A stretch of DNA of 5,386 nt, taken from positions 1 through 5,386 of the forward strand of contig CAIOHW010000336.1 in assembly GCA_903858195.1 (NCBI GenBank). Reading direction: 5' to 3'. A model generated the notes under the pieces. It did no database searches. It saw only the letters and a list, made by a program, of their open reading frames with translations, and was not told the DNA's origin. This document shows positions 1 to 5,386 of this stretch, piece by piece (the first letter of the stretch is position 1; every line of letters starts with the position of its first letter). The translations under genes were made by a program, and so were the position numbers. The DNA is from Oligoflexia bacterium. GTDB lineage: Bacteria > Bdellovibrionota > UBA1018.

Positions 1-983
1 AGCATCGAGGCGAGGCTCGGAAATCCCGTGTACGCAGTGTTGGCGGCCAAGAACAGGATGAGCGCCGTTGCCCCCTGCAGGACGTAGTAAAATGCCGTAT
101 CGCCAAAAACGGAGCGCCCGAGCTGCGAGATGACGGTTTCGCCCTCGCGCGGACTGATTCCGTAGGTGTGGGCAAGAAGCGTCGTGCCCATGAAGAGGAT
201 GACAAGAAGCCCCGCCATCCAGACCAGCGTGATCTTGGCATTTCGGGCCGAGGGCTCCCGGAAACTTTGCACACCGTTTGAGATGGCCTCAATTCCTGAA
301 AGCGCAGCACAGCCCGACGAGAAGGCCCGAAGGATCAGGAACAGGGAAAGTTCGGGATAGGTCTCGTGCAGGATCGGTGCTGCCGCAACCGCCTCGCCGT
401 TGAGGATCTTCCATGCGCCCACGGCAAGCATCGAGAAGAAGGAGATGACGAAGAAGTAGGTCGGAAACGCAAAGACGGTTGCCGACTCGCGGATACCCCG
501 CAGGTTCAGCACCATGATGATGAAGATGACCAGCGCCGAAAAGGCCACCCGGTGTGATTGCAGGAACGGAAAGGCCGAGTCGAAGTTGGCCATGCCGGCT
601 GCGACCGACACCGATACGGTGAGCACATAATCAATGAGCAGCGCCGCACCGGCGAGGAGCCCCGCGCGGGTGCCGAGGTTCTCTTTTGCAACCGTGTAGG
701 CTCCGCCACCGCCCGGATAGGCCTCGATCGTCTGAAGGTACGAGAGCGCCACGATCACCAGCAGGGTCGTGATGCCCAGAGCGATCGGCATGGACCACGA
801 CATGGCGAGCATCGAGGCGGCTGCCAGTGGCAGGAGGATTTCTTCGGTGGCGTACGCCGTCGATGAAAGGGCATCGGAGGCCATCACGGCGAGCGCCTTC
901 CACTTGGGAATGCGTTCGTGTGCGGCCATCTGGTTGGTGAGCGGCTCACCAACGAAAAAGCGCTTAATCCTGCCGACCTGCAT
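1..983 (-). CDS. kimA: KimA-type APC-superfamily potassium uptake permease, N-terminal 327 residues (3' end outside window)
   Basis: Inner-membrane high-affinity K+ importer, by family a proton/K+ symporter. The 327 visible residues resemble the first half of Bacillus subtilis KimA (formerly YdaO), about 600 residues with 12 membrane helices. Compared from memory, these features match: an N-terminal IKRFFVGEPL segment, SDALSSTAYATEE in helix 1 (Asp37 and Tyr44, matching K+-site residues Asp36 and Tyr43), YPGGGGAY at 89-96, LIDYVLTVSVS in helix 3 (Asp118, Thr122 and Ser126, matching Asp117, Thr121 and Ser125), NLRGIRESA at 160-168, and AFSSGCAALSGIEAISN at 220-236. About seven hydrophobic helices are seen before the cut. 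The ATG at 983 overlaps the upstream gene by 20 bp and has no clear Shine-Dalgarno. An in-frame ATG at 1007 would add eight residues, but the family's usual N-terminus favours 983. There is no c-di-AMP riboswitch-like leader, unlike in Bacillus, because the gene sits inside an operon. The cytoplasmic C-terminal domain is not visible. Confidence 0.88.
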   Translation of the reverse strand, partial: MQVGRIKRFFVGEPLTNQMAAHERIPKWKALAVMASDALSSTAYATEEILLPLAAASMLAMSWSMPIALGITTLLVIVALSYLQTIEAYPGGGGAYTVAKENLGTRAGLLAGAALLIDYVLTVSVSVAAGMANFDSAFPFLQSHRVAFSALVIFIIMVLNLRGIRESATVFAFPTYFFVISFFSMLAVGAWKILNGEAVAAAPILHETYPELSLFLILRAFSSGCAALSGIEAISNGVQSFREPSARNAKITLVWMAGLLVILFMGTTLLAHTYGISPREGETVISQLGRSVFGDTAFYYVLQGATALILFLAANTAYTGFPSLASM

Positions 984-3138
984 AGGGCACAGGCTTACGC
1001 CCGTCATCGGAGCGGGTCAATCGAGTCAGTGAGTCCGGATCCACTCCGCCCACCCCGGCTGGGTTCAGGCGGGCGATCGCAAGCTCGCGGCAGCGCTGGA
1101 TCATGGCATCCGTCACGACGCCCTCGTGGGTCTGAATCTCCGACAGGTGAGCCCCGTGCTTGAGGCCCATCTGGTAGATTTCCTTGACTCGGTCCATTGA
1201 CAAGGTCTTGGAAAGACTGAAGTTTTCGAACCGACCCTCCATGGCAAGGAGGATCGTCTCGGCCAGGCAGGCATAGACCGAGGGTTTGGGGAGCCCGATG
1301 TCGCAGTCGATCTGCACGTCGCCGGGCAGCTCGACCTCACCGCTTTGAATGACCATCACATCCGGGCGCAGGCGGGACATCTCAGCCGTCACATCAAGTG
1401 GGCGAGAGCAGTCACAGATGACGGCCCCGGGTTTTACTTTCAAGATGTCGAGGAGCTGCCCGCGCGTGTTGCTCGTGGCAGTGACGATCAGGTCGGTGTC
1501 CGAAAGCTCGTCATCCGCGCGGGTCGTGATCTTGACCGTGACGACGGGGTTCAGGCGCATGACCTCTTCGCGAAGCTCAAGCAGCTTGTCTGCGCGTTGG
1601 GCCACGAGCACGAGTTCGTCGGTCACGAGCGACACGAGCAGGGCCGACACCCTTCCGATGCTTCCTGTGGCTCCAATCACCATGGCCTTCTGCCTCGTGC
1701 GAATCCCGCGCTGGCTGGGGTCAAGCGACACGAAGCCCATTTTCTCGGACATGATGCGCGCTGCCCAGAGCGTGGTGGAGGCCGAGTAGCTGTTGCCGTT
1801 GGTGACAGGAATGGGCGAGTGCCGCGCGACGGTCACTCCGGCATCACCGGCCACTTTGGTGTAGGCACCCAGGCCCAGAATCGCCGCACCCCTCTTTTGG
1901 GCTTTGTGTGCGATGTCGAGCAGTCTCTCGTAGAGCTGCTCCTCGGGAAGGGCCATGATCTGGCGCGGAGTCATCGGAAGCCCGTAGAGGTCGCAGATGA
2001 CTTCCTGGCCGTTTGCCTGACTGACGGCACCGCGAATGCTCCCATAATGGAAGCCTGGCGAGCGCGCCACGGCGCCCAAAGCAGCCCGCCGGACCAGCTC
2101 TGGACTGCCAGGGAGCCACGAAAGGGCAGGATGCTTAAAGAGGTCTCCTTCGGTCAGAGGGTGAATCACAAACGCACAACGCACGGGGAGCTTTCGGTGG
2201 GTGCGAGAAAAACGGGCAGGCTCGAGCTGCTTGGCCTGGATGGCCTGCAGCACATACTCATCGAACGGAAGCGGGCTTGCCTCGGCAAGCCTGCACTGAT
2301 CAAGCACGGCAGTAATGATGCTGAAGTGCCGGATCGGGAGTGACTCGAGGCCCGGGAGCTCGGGCACAAGTTCCAGCACCTGACCGACATTGGCTTCTTC
2401 GAGCCTGCGACGGGTCTCGGGAGTGAGGTAATCCACGATGACGAGCTTCGAGGCAAGCGCCGACAAAAATTCGGGCGTCATCACGCGATCGAGCAGGCTT
2501 CCAAAAGTCACCAGACCGTCGGCGCCCTCAAGCCAGCCGATCAGCGCCTTCAGCCTGGAGGGCGAGAGCATCTTCTGCTCAGGCTTCAGGGCTTCGATGC
2601 TGCGAAGCTGGTGCAGGGGGCGCGCGATCTTGAGGAATCGCCCCAGCTCCTCGCGCCCGCGGATCGGAAGCGGCACTCCACCGAGGATCAGGGCGTCAGC
2701 CGCCTCGATCATCACGCCAGCCTGTTCGAACCGCTCAAGCGCCGGGGTTACTGAAGCGCATTGAAACAAGAGTTTTCGGCCCGCAAGCAGATGGGGTTCG
2801 GAGCGCGAGATCTTTTGAAGCGCCCACTCCGTGAACAGGTCGCGAAGGTCATCTGCCAGGTAGAGGGGCGTGCGCTGCACCATTCGCAGCAACTTCAAGT
2901 AGCCCGGATGCTGGAGGGGTTTTGAGCCAGAGCCCACGCGCTTCTGGATTCCGCTGATCGCAAATCCGTCAACAAAACCGTCCTGTGACTTGAGGATCTC
3001 GGCTGCCGTCTCGAAATCCCAGCCGATGCGATGCACGGTGATCCGAAACTCGATTCCCGAGAAGGTGATGAGATGCTCAAGCACATCGCCCGTGCGCAGG
3101 AAGTCGATGAGGATGATCCGGCGTTGCAGCCTGCTCAT
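964..3138 (-). CDS. Long-chain acyl-ACP/acyl-CoA reductase (AAR-like, aldehyde-forming) fused to an unrecognised ~320-residue N-terminal region
   Basis: Predicted cytoplasmic enzyme of 724 residues. From about residue 322 to 668 it follows the whole cyanobacterial acyl-ACP reductase (about 340 residues), which uses NADPH to turn a fatty acyl thioester into a fatty aldehyde. Matching landmarks are FVIHPLT (323-328 region), a helix with AQKRGAAILGLGAYTKV (413-429), VTNGNSYSA (445-453), the nucleotide-binding IGATGSIG (488-495), and YACLAETILLAMEGRFENFS (622-641). Cys624 of that last block aligns with the catalytic acyl-thioester cysteine of AAR (Cys294 in Synechococcus, from memory). IYQMGLKHGAHL (654-665) follows. 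Residues 1-321 are not part of AAR. They look like a folded alpha/beta region with VDGFAISGI (56-64), ADALILGGVPLPIRG (147-161) and a Rossmann-like strand-turn KLVIVDYLTPE (231-241), but I cannot name the family. A tail of about 55 residues follows the AAR part. The ATG overlaps the SDR stop (ATGA), with AAGGGAG 10 nt upstream. Acyl-ACP versus acyl-CoA as substrate is undecided. Confidence 0.85.
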   Translation of the reverse strand: MSRLQRRIILIDFLRTGDVLEHLITFSGIEFRITVHRIGWDFETAAEILKSQDGFVDGFAISGIQKRVGSGSKPLQHPGYLKLLRMVQRTPLYLADDLRDLFTEWALQKISRSEPHLLAGRKLLFQCASVTPALERFEQAGVMIEAADALILGGVPLPIRGREELGRFLKIARPLHQLRSIEALKPEQKMLSPSRLKALIGWLEGADGLVTFGSLLDRVMTPEFLSALASKLVIVDYLTPETRRRLEEANVGQVLELVPELPGLESLPIRHFSIITAVLDQCRLAEASPLPFDEYVLQAIQAKQLEPARFSRTHRKLPVRCAFVIHPLTEGDLFKHPALSWLPGSPELVRRAALGAVARSPGFHYGSIRGAVSQANGQEVICDLYGLPMTPRQIMALPEEQLYERLLDIAHKAQKRGAAILGLGAYTKVAGDAGVTVARHSPIPVTNGNSYSASTTLWAARIMSEKMGFVSLDPSQRGIRTRQKAMVIGATGSIGRVSALLVSLVTDELVLVAQRADKLLELREEVMRLNPVVTVKITTRADDELSDTDLIVTATSNTRGQLLDILKVKPGAVICDCSRPLDVTAEMSRLRPDVMVIQSGEVELPGDVQIDCDIGLPKPSVYACLAETILLAMEGRFENFSLSKTLSMDRVKEIYQMGLKHGAHLSEIQTHEGVVTDAMIQRCRELAIARLNPAGVGGVDPDSLTRLTRSDDGRKPVPYAGRQD

Positions 3139-4124
3139 GCGCCCGTGACTCCCTTGAAAAACACAGGACTGAGTGAAGCCCAGTGGGTCAGGCTCGACTC
3201 GTCCTCACCCGACTCCAGACGTGCACGCCACTGGGCGTAGGCCAGATCTTCGGCCTTGGCCCCAAGGATGCCCTCGAGGACCCGCAGTGCACCCGGGTGT
3301 GAGACGGGACGAAACATCGGGCTTAGGCGGCGGCCCGAGCGGCGCGCAACCTCATCGAGCAAGTCCTCGACGAGTTCAGCCACGCGCACGCTATCGGCGC
3401 GATAGACGGCACGGTAGCGCAGGCCCCCTGGATCGGCGGCCAGTGCCGAGGCAACGATCACGCGCGCGGCCTCATCGACCGCCACAAGCGGGAGCAGGGC
3501 CTCGGGGTCGACCGGCAGCAGGACCGGCATGTGTTCGGGGACATGCTTTGCAAACTGAAGCAGGCGCTCGGCAAGCCCATAGGGGCCATCGGACTTTTCG
3601 TGCGAGCCACTCACGGAATCGCCCACCAGGATGCCAAGTCGGAAGATTTCAACCGAGTGGCGGAGCTGATCTCCGGCCTGCTCCATGAGCCGCTCGGCCA
3701 GCGCCTTGGTGTGCGCGTAGGCGTGATCGCGCGAGGGGAGTTCGGGCAGGCGGGAGTTGGCAAGCTCTGCAGATCCGATCCCTACGGCGTAAGTGGAGGC
3801 GTGCAGGATGCGCATGGGTGCATGTGCACGCAGGGCCTCAAGCAGGTTCTGGGTTCCAAGCACATTAGCACGGTAGTTTTCGGAGAACCGGCTGCCAAAG
3901 CGGTAGAGCCCTGCCAGGTGGATCACGGCATCAGGCCGCAGGGTGATGTCGTTGATGAGGCTTGGGTCGGCGATGTCCTTCTGAATCACGCTGACGCGCG
4001 GATCCGGGTGCGAGGACTTGGTACGGGTGAGAACCTGTACGGCCGTTACAGTGGGTGAATCGAGGAGCCCCTTGAGCACCCATTTGCCGAGAAATCCGCT
4101 TGCGCCGGTCAGGAAGATTCTCAC
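3135..4124 (-). CDS. Extended short-chain dehydrogenase/reductase (NAD-dependent epimerase/dehydratase family)
   Basis: A 329-residue soluble NAD(P)-dependent oxidoreductase of typical extended-SDR length. It has the Rossmann motif TGASGFLG (6-13), an acidic strand end QKDIADPS (48-55), VIHLAG (67-72), NVLGTQNLL (87-95), the catalytic HASTYAVG block with Ser110, and YAHTK giving Tyr136 and Lys140 of the YxxxK pair. The later FRLGILVGDSVSG (161-173) followed by GPYGLAERL (180-188) resembles SDRs of the fatty-acyl/thioester-reductase and lipid-modifying type more than sugar-nucleotide epimerases. The start is GTG (4124-4122), overlapping the lipid-kinase stop as GTGA. Its stop overlaps the next start as ATGA. 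The tight coupling to an aldehyde-forming reductase makes a role in reducing a fatty aldehyde, or another carbonyl of a lipid intermediate, plausible. The actual substrate cannot be read from the sequence. Family assignment is firm and function is inferred. Confidence 0.9.
   Translation of the reverse strand: MRIFLTGASGFLGKWVLKGLLDSPTVTAVQVLTRTKSSHPDPRVSVIQKDIADPSLINDITLRPDAVIHLAGLYRFGSRFSENYRANVLGTQNLLEALRAHAPMRILHASTYAVGIGSAELANSRLPELPSRDHAYAHTKALAERLMEQAGDQLRHSVEIFRLGILVGDSVSGSHEKSDGPYGLAERLLQFAKHVPEHMPVLLPVDPEALLPLVAVDEAARVIVASALAADPGGLRYRAVYRADSVRVAELVEDLLDEVARRSGRRLSPMFRPVSHPGALRVLEGILGAKAEDLAYAQWRARLESGEDESSLTHWASLSPVFFKGVTGA
3149..3155 (-). promoter_or_regulatory. Shine-Dalgarno for the AAR-like fusion protein
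   Basis: Minus-strand AAGGGAG lies 10 nt before the ATG at 3138, inside the end of the SDR gene. The spacing is slightly long. It supports the start that includes the full unknown N-terminal region, rather than an internal start at the AAR domain. Confidence 0.55.
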
Positions 4125-5095
4125 TGAGGCCGCCTTTCCCGGGAGTCAGAAAACACGCTGAGCGCACGCGGATGCATCTCGAAATGCAGGCGCTCATGCT
4201 GGAGCAGGATCTCGCCGTCTCCAAACACGGGGATCTCTCGCCCCTGCTGAGAGAGGATCGAGAGCCTGTGGGTTGAAAAGCGGATCGCGCCGGAAGGAGT
4301 CCTTCCGGACTTCAAAAGCGCCAGGTCCTTGAGCAGCGCCATGGGGTTTTTTCCTGGGATCACGAGAACTCCAAAAACCCCGTCGCGGTTGGAGTTGCGC
4401 TCTCCCACCTTGAGGTCTCCGCCAAGCCGATCCTGATTGCAGACAAAGACGGCAGCGACCTTGAGGCGCTCCGAGTACGTATCCGACTCGATCTTCACGT
4501 CGTGCAGGAAGCTGCGCGAAGTGAGGATCGTCTTGGCGCTCATTGCCGTGTAGATCTCGGCCCTGAGCGTGCGCACGAGGCCGCAAAACACTTTGGATTC
4601 GCGCCGGGTGTCGTTGATCGCCTGCGTGAGGGCTGCGCCCACGCCGATGCCGGCAACGGTAGTGAACGGGACGCCGTTGACCGAAATGACGTCGATGGCC
4701 TGATCCTGTCCGCCATCGATCAGGCGCTGAACCTGCTCGAGCGATCGTGTGAGGCCGAGCTCGGCCGAGAGGTCGTTTGCCGTGCCCCCGGGAAACGGAT
4801 ACAGCGGCGCAAGGTCGCTGCTCGAGGTTTGGGCATTCCAGCGACCGCGAAGCGCCTGGTTCTGGGTTCCGTCGCCCCCAAACACGAGGGCTGCTGCGTA
4901 ATCCTTTCGATGAAAGCGCGCGCCGAGATCCTGAAGTTCTTCAATGCTCGAGGGTAGAAACGATTCGATCTCGTAGCCCCAGAGCTCCCGCCGGGCACGC
5001 TCCACCCACGCGGGCGCCGAAAGGGCTCCAGCCATGGGGTTTGCGATCAGGGCAATGCGACGCATGGAGACAGAGGGATGCAAGCCCGGGACCAT
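4121..5095 (-). CDS. Diacylglycerol kinase family lipid kinase (DgkB/YegS/sphingosine-kinase superfamily)
   Basis: Predicted cytosolic or membrane-associated kinase that transfers phosphate from ATP to the hydroxyl of a lipid such as diacylglycerol, a sphingoid base or an alkylglycerol. The order of motifs is classical: ALIANPMAG (15-23), the nucleotide-binding FGGDGTQN (72-79), PFPGGTANDLSAELGL (100-115), IDVISVNG (134-141), then the beta-rich C-terminal domain with RDGVFGVLVI (237-246) and VFGDGEILL (290-298), whose DGE carries a conserved acid. The length of 324 residues is normal for the family, and there is no membrane helix. The longest ORF starts at ATG 5095, but ATG 5065 (residue 11, MRRIALIANP) gives the usual family N-terminus. 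Neither has a Shine-Dalgarno, and the first ATG lies inside an inverted repeat, so 5065 is a real alternative. It is the first gene of the operon, following an AT-rich leader. Phosphatidate, ceramide-phosphate or another product cannot be distinguished by reading. Confidence 0.9.
   Translation of the reverse strand: MVPGLHPSVSMRRIALIANPMAGALSAPAWVERARRELWGYEIESFLPSSIEELQDLGARFHRKDYAAALVFGGDGTQNQALRGRWNAQTSSSDLAPLYPFPGGTANDLSAELGLTRSLEQVQRLIDGGQDQAIDVISVNGVPFTTVAGIGVGAALTQAINDTRRESKVFCGLVRTLRAEIYTAMSAKTILTSRSFLHDVKIESDTYSERLKVAAVFVCNQDRLGGDLKVGERNSNRDGVFGVLVIPGKNPMALLKDLALLKSGRTPSGAIRFSTHRLSILSQQGREIPVFGDGEILLQHERLHFEMHPRALSVFSDSRERRPQ
4133..4140 (-). promoter_or_regulatory. Shine-Dalgarno supporting the GTG start of the SDR
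   Basis: On the minus strand GGGAAAGG is followed after 8 nt by GTG AGA ATC at 4124. The site lies within the last codons of the lipid kinase. It supports the GTG as the true start and gives the SDR its own ribosome binding in addition to GTGA coupling. Confidence 0.6.
4290..4308. repeat. 19-nt perfect palindrome within the lipid-kinase coding region
   Basis: CCGGAAGGA (4290-4298), one central base, and TCCTTCCGG (4300-4308) are exact reverse complements. In the mRNA this could form a 7-bp stem with a 5-nt loop. It encodes KSGRTPSGA in the kinase's C-terminal domain. No T-tract follows on either strand, so it is not a terminator, and it may be chance. Confidence 0.5.
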
Positions 5096-5120
5096 AGAGA
5101 ATTGAATATTGTTCTATGGT
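5091..5120. repeat. 8-bp perfect inverted repeat overlapping the first ATG of the lipid kinase
   Basis: The arms ACCATAGA (5091-5098) and TCTATGGT (5113-5120) are exact reverse complements separated by 14 AT-rich bases. The spacing and position next to the operon's presumed promoter fit a dimeric repressor site (TetR-like operators have this form), or a weak mRNA hairpin that would cover the ATG at 5095. No regulator gene is visible in the window. Confidence 0.5.
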
Positions 5121-5198
5121 TTCATGTAGTTAGAAGTGAATCCGATGACACATCTGTTGATCGTTTGGGCGGGTGTCTAGCGCTTTGACGATCCAGCC
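5096..5198 (-). promoter_or_regulatory. AT-rich intergenic leader, likely promoter region of the lipid-kinase operon
   Basis: This 103-bp stretch is the only non-coding DNA in the window. Positions 5101-5160 are 33% G+C (20/60), against about 60% in the genes, as expected for a promoter and operator region. Reading the minus strand, a TTCACT (4/6 to the -35 consensus) lies 16 bp before CATAGA (3/6 to -10). That is too weak to call a sigma-70 promoter. No Shine-Dalgarno lies between it and either candidate start of the kinase, which leaves leaderless translation possible. The location is supported by base composition and gene layout, not by a convincing promoter motif. Confidence 0.45.
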
Positions 5199-5386
5199 CT
5201 AGAACTCAATCGAGAGCAGCTCGTACTCGTGCCGCCAGAGAGTGGGGCAGTGCCGACCATACGATTCGCTCTGGGCTCCATCCCTGACGAGTGCGGCCAC
5301 GAACTCTGGATATCGGGAAAGATCGAGTTCACTCAGGGATTCGTACAGCAGGGCATTGGAAAGGCCGCGCCCCCGATGCTCGGGCA
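5199..5386 (-). CDS. C-terminal fragment of a possible GNAT-family N-acetyltransferase (5' end outside window)
   Basis: An open frame enters from the right edge and ends at TAG (5201-5199), giving 61 visible residues. Its first residues, PEHRGRGLSNALLYESL, have the form of GNAT motif A, the R-x-x-G-x-A/S loop that binds the acetyl-CoA pyrophosphate, followed by the usual helix. The remaining 44 residues, ending LWRHEYELLSIEF, do not show a typical GNAT C-terminus that I can recognise, so the family call rests on one motif. Codon composition resembles the neighbouring genes. It is on the same strand as the lipid-kinase operon but separated by about 100 bp of lower-G+C DNA, so it is probably a separate transcription unit. 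Any substrate is unknown. Confidence 0.5.
   Translation of the reverse strand, partial: PEHRGRGLSNALLYESLSELDLSRYPEFVAALVRDGAQSESYGRHCPTLWRHEYELLSIEF

Noticed and set aside
2275..2290. 7-bp inverted repeat GCTTGCC/GGCAAGC within the reductase gene
   Set aside because: It is short and inside the coding sequence with no supporting context, so most likely chance.
1345..2343. 332-residue open frame on the plus strand
   Set aside because: It lies entirely opposite the AAR-like gene, whose conserved motifs are unambiguous. The translation is rich in His, Arg and Asp with no recognisable motif, as expected of a mirror frame in G+C-rich DNA.
3173..4058. Plus-strand open frames of 171 and 175 residues opposite the SDR
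   Set aside because: They are antisense shadows of the SDR, Pro/Arg/Gly-rich, with no domain or credible ribosome binding site.
5159..5193. 6-bp inverted repeat (GATCGT/ACGATC) just after the GNAT-like stop, considered as a terminator
   Set aside because: The stem is short, the loop is 23 nt and there is no T-tract on the minus strand, so it does not meet rho-independent terminator criteria.
1..5386. Window length equals that of the phiX174 genome (5386 bases)
   Set aside because: The sequence has no phiX174 genes and is G+C-rich chromosomal-type DNA; the length is a coincidence or a chosen window size.
1..5386. Search for CRISPR arrays, tRNA or rRNA genes, insertion sequences and toxin-antitoxin pairs
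   Set aside because: No regularly spaced repeats, tRNA-like cloverleaf, rRNA sequence, transposase motif or terminal repeats were seen; nearly all of the window is accounted for by five protein genes.

Overview
The window is about 60% G+C (36/60 and 34/60 in two lines counted by hand) and is bacterial. It is densely packed: four genes on the minus strand form one overlapping, apparently co-transcribed cluster, and a fifth minus-strand gene is cut by the right edge. GTG start use, the high G+C and the gene families suggest a Gram-negative, perhaps 'deltaproteobacterial' lineage such as Myxococcota, Bdellovibrionota or SAR324. That placement is a weak inference, since no rRNA or other phylogenetic marker is present.

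In the direction of transcription (right to left): the last 61 codons of a possible GNAT acetyltransferase (5386-5199); a 103-bp intergenic stretch (5198-5096) whose first line, 5101-5160, is only 33% G+C and which carries an 8-bp inverted repeat over the next gene's first ATG; a diacylglycerol-kinase-family lipid kinase (5095-4121); an extended short-chain dehydrogenase/reductase starting with GTG (4124-3135); a 724-residue protein whose C-terminal half is a long-chain acyl-ACP/acyl-CoA reductase of the cyanobacterial AAR type, fused to about 320 N-terminal residues I do not recognise (3138-964); and a KimA-type potassium uptake permease that runs off the left edge (983-1). The overlaps are 4 bp (GTGA), 4 bp (ATGA) and 20 bp, so translational coupling is likely. 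No stretch above 300 bp lacks a gene.

The most interesting content is the triad lipid kinase, SDR, AAR-like fusion. AAR enzymes reduce a fatty acyl thioester to a fatty aldehyde with NADPH. An SDR could reduce the aldehyde or a related keto/hydroxy lipid, and a DAG-kinase-family enzyme phosphorylates a lipid alcohol. Together they look like a small pathway for a fatty aldehyde- or fatty alcohol-derived lipid and its phosphorylation. The pathway is inferred from gene order; only the family assignments come from the sequence. KimA is probably a passenger in the operon, although its start lies inside the reductase gene.
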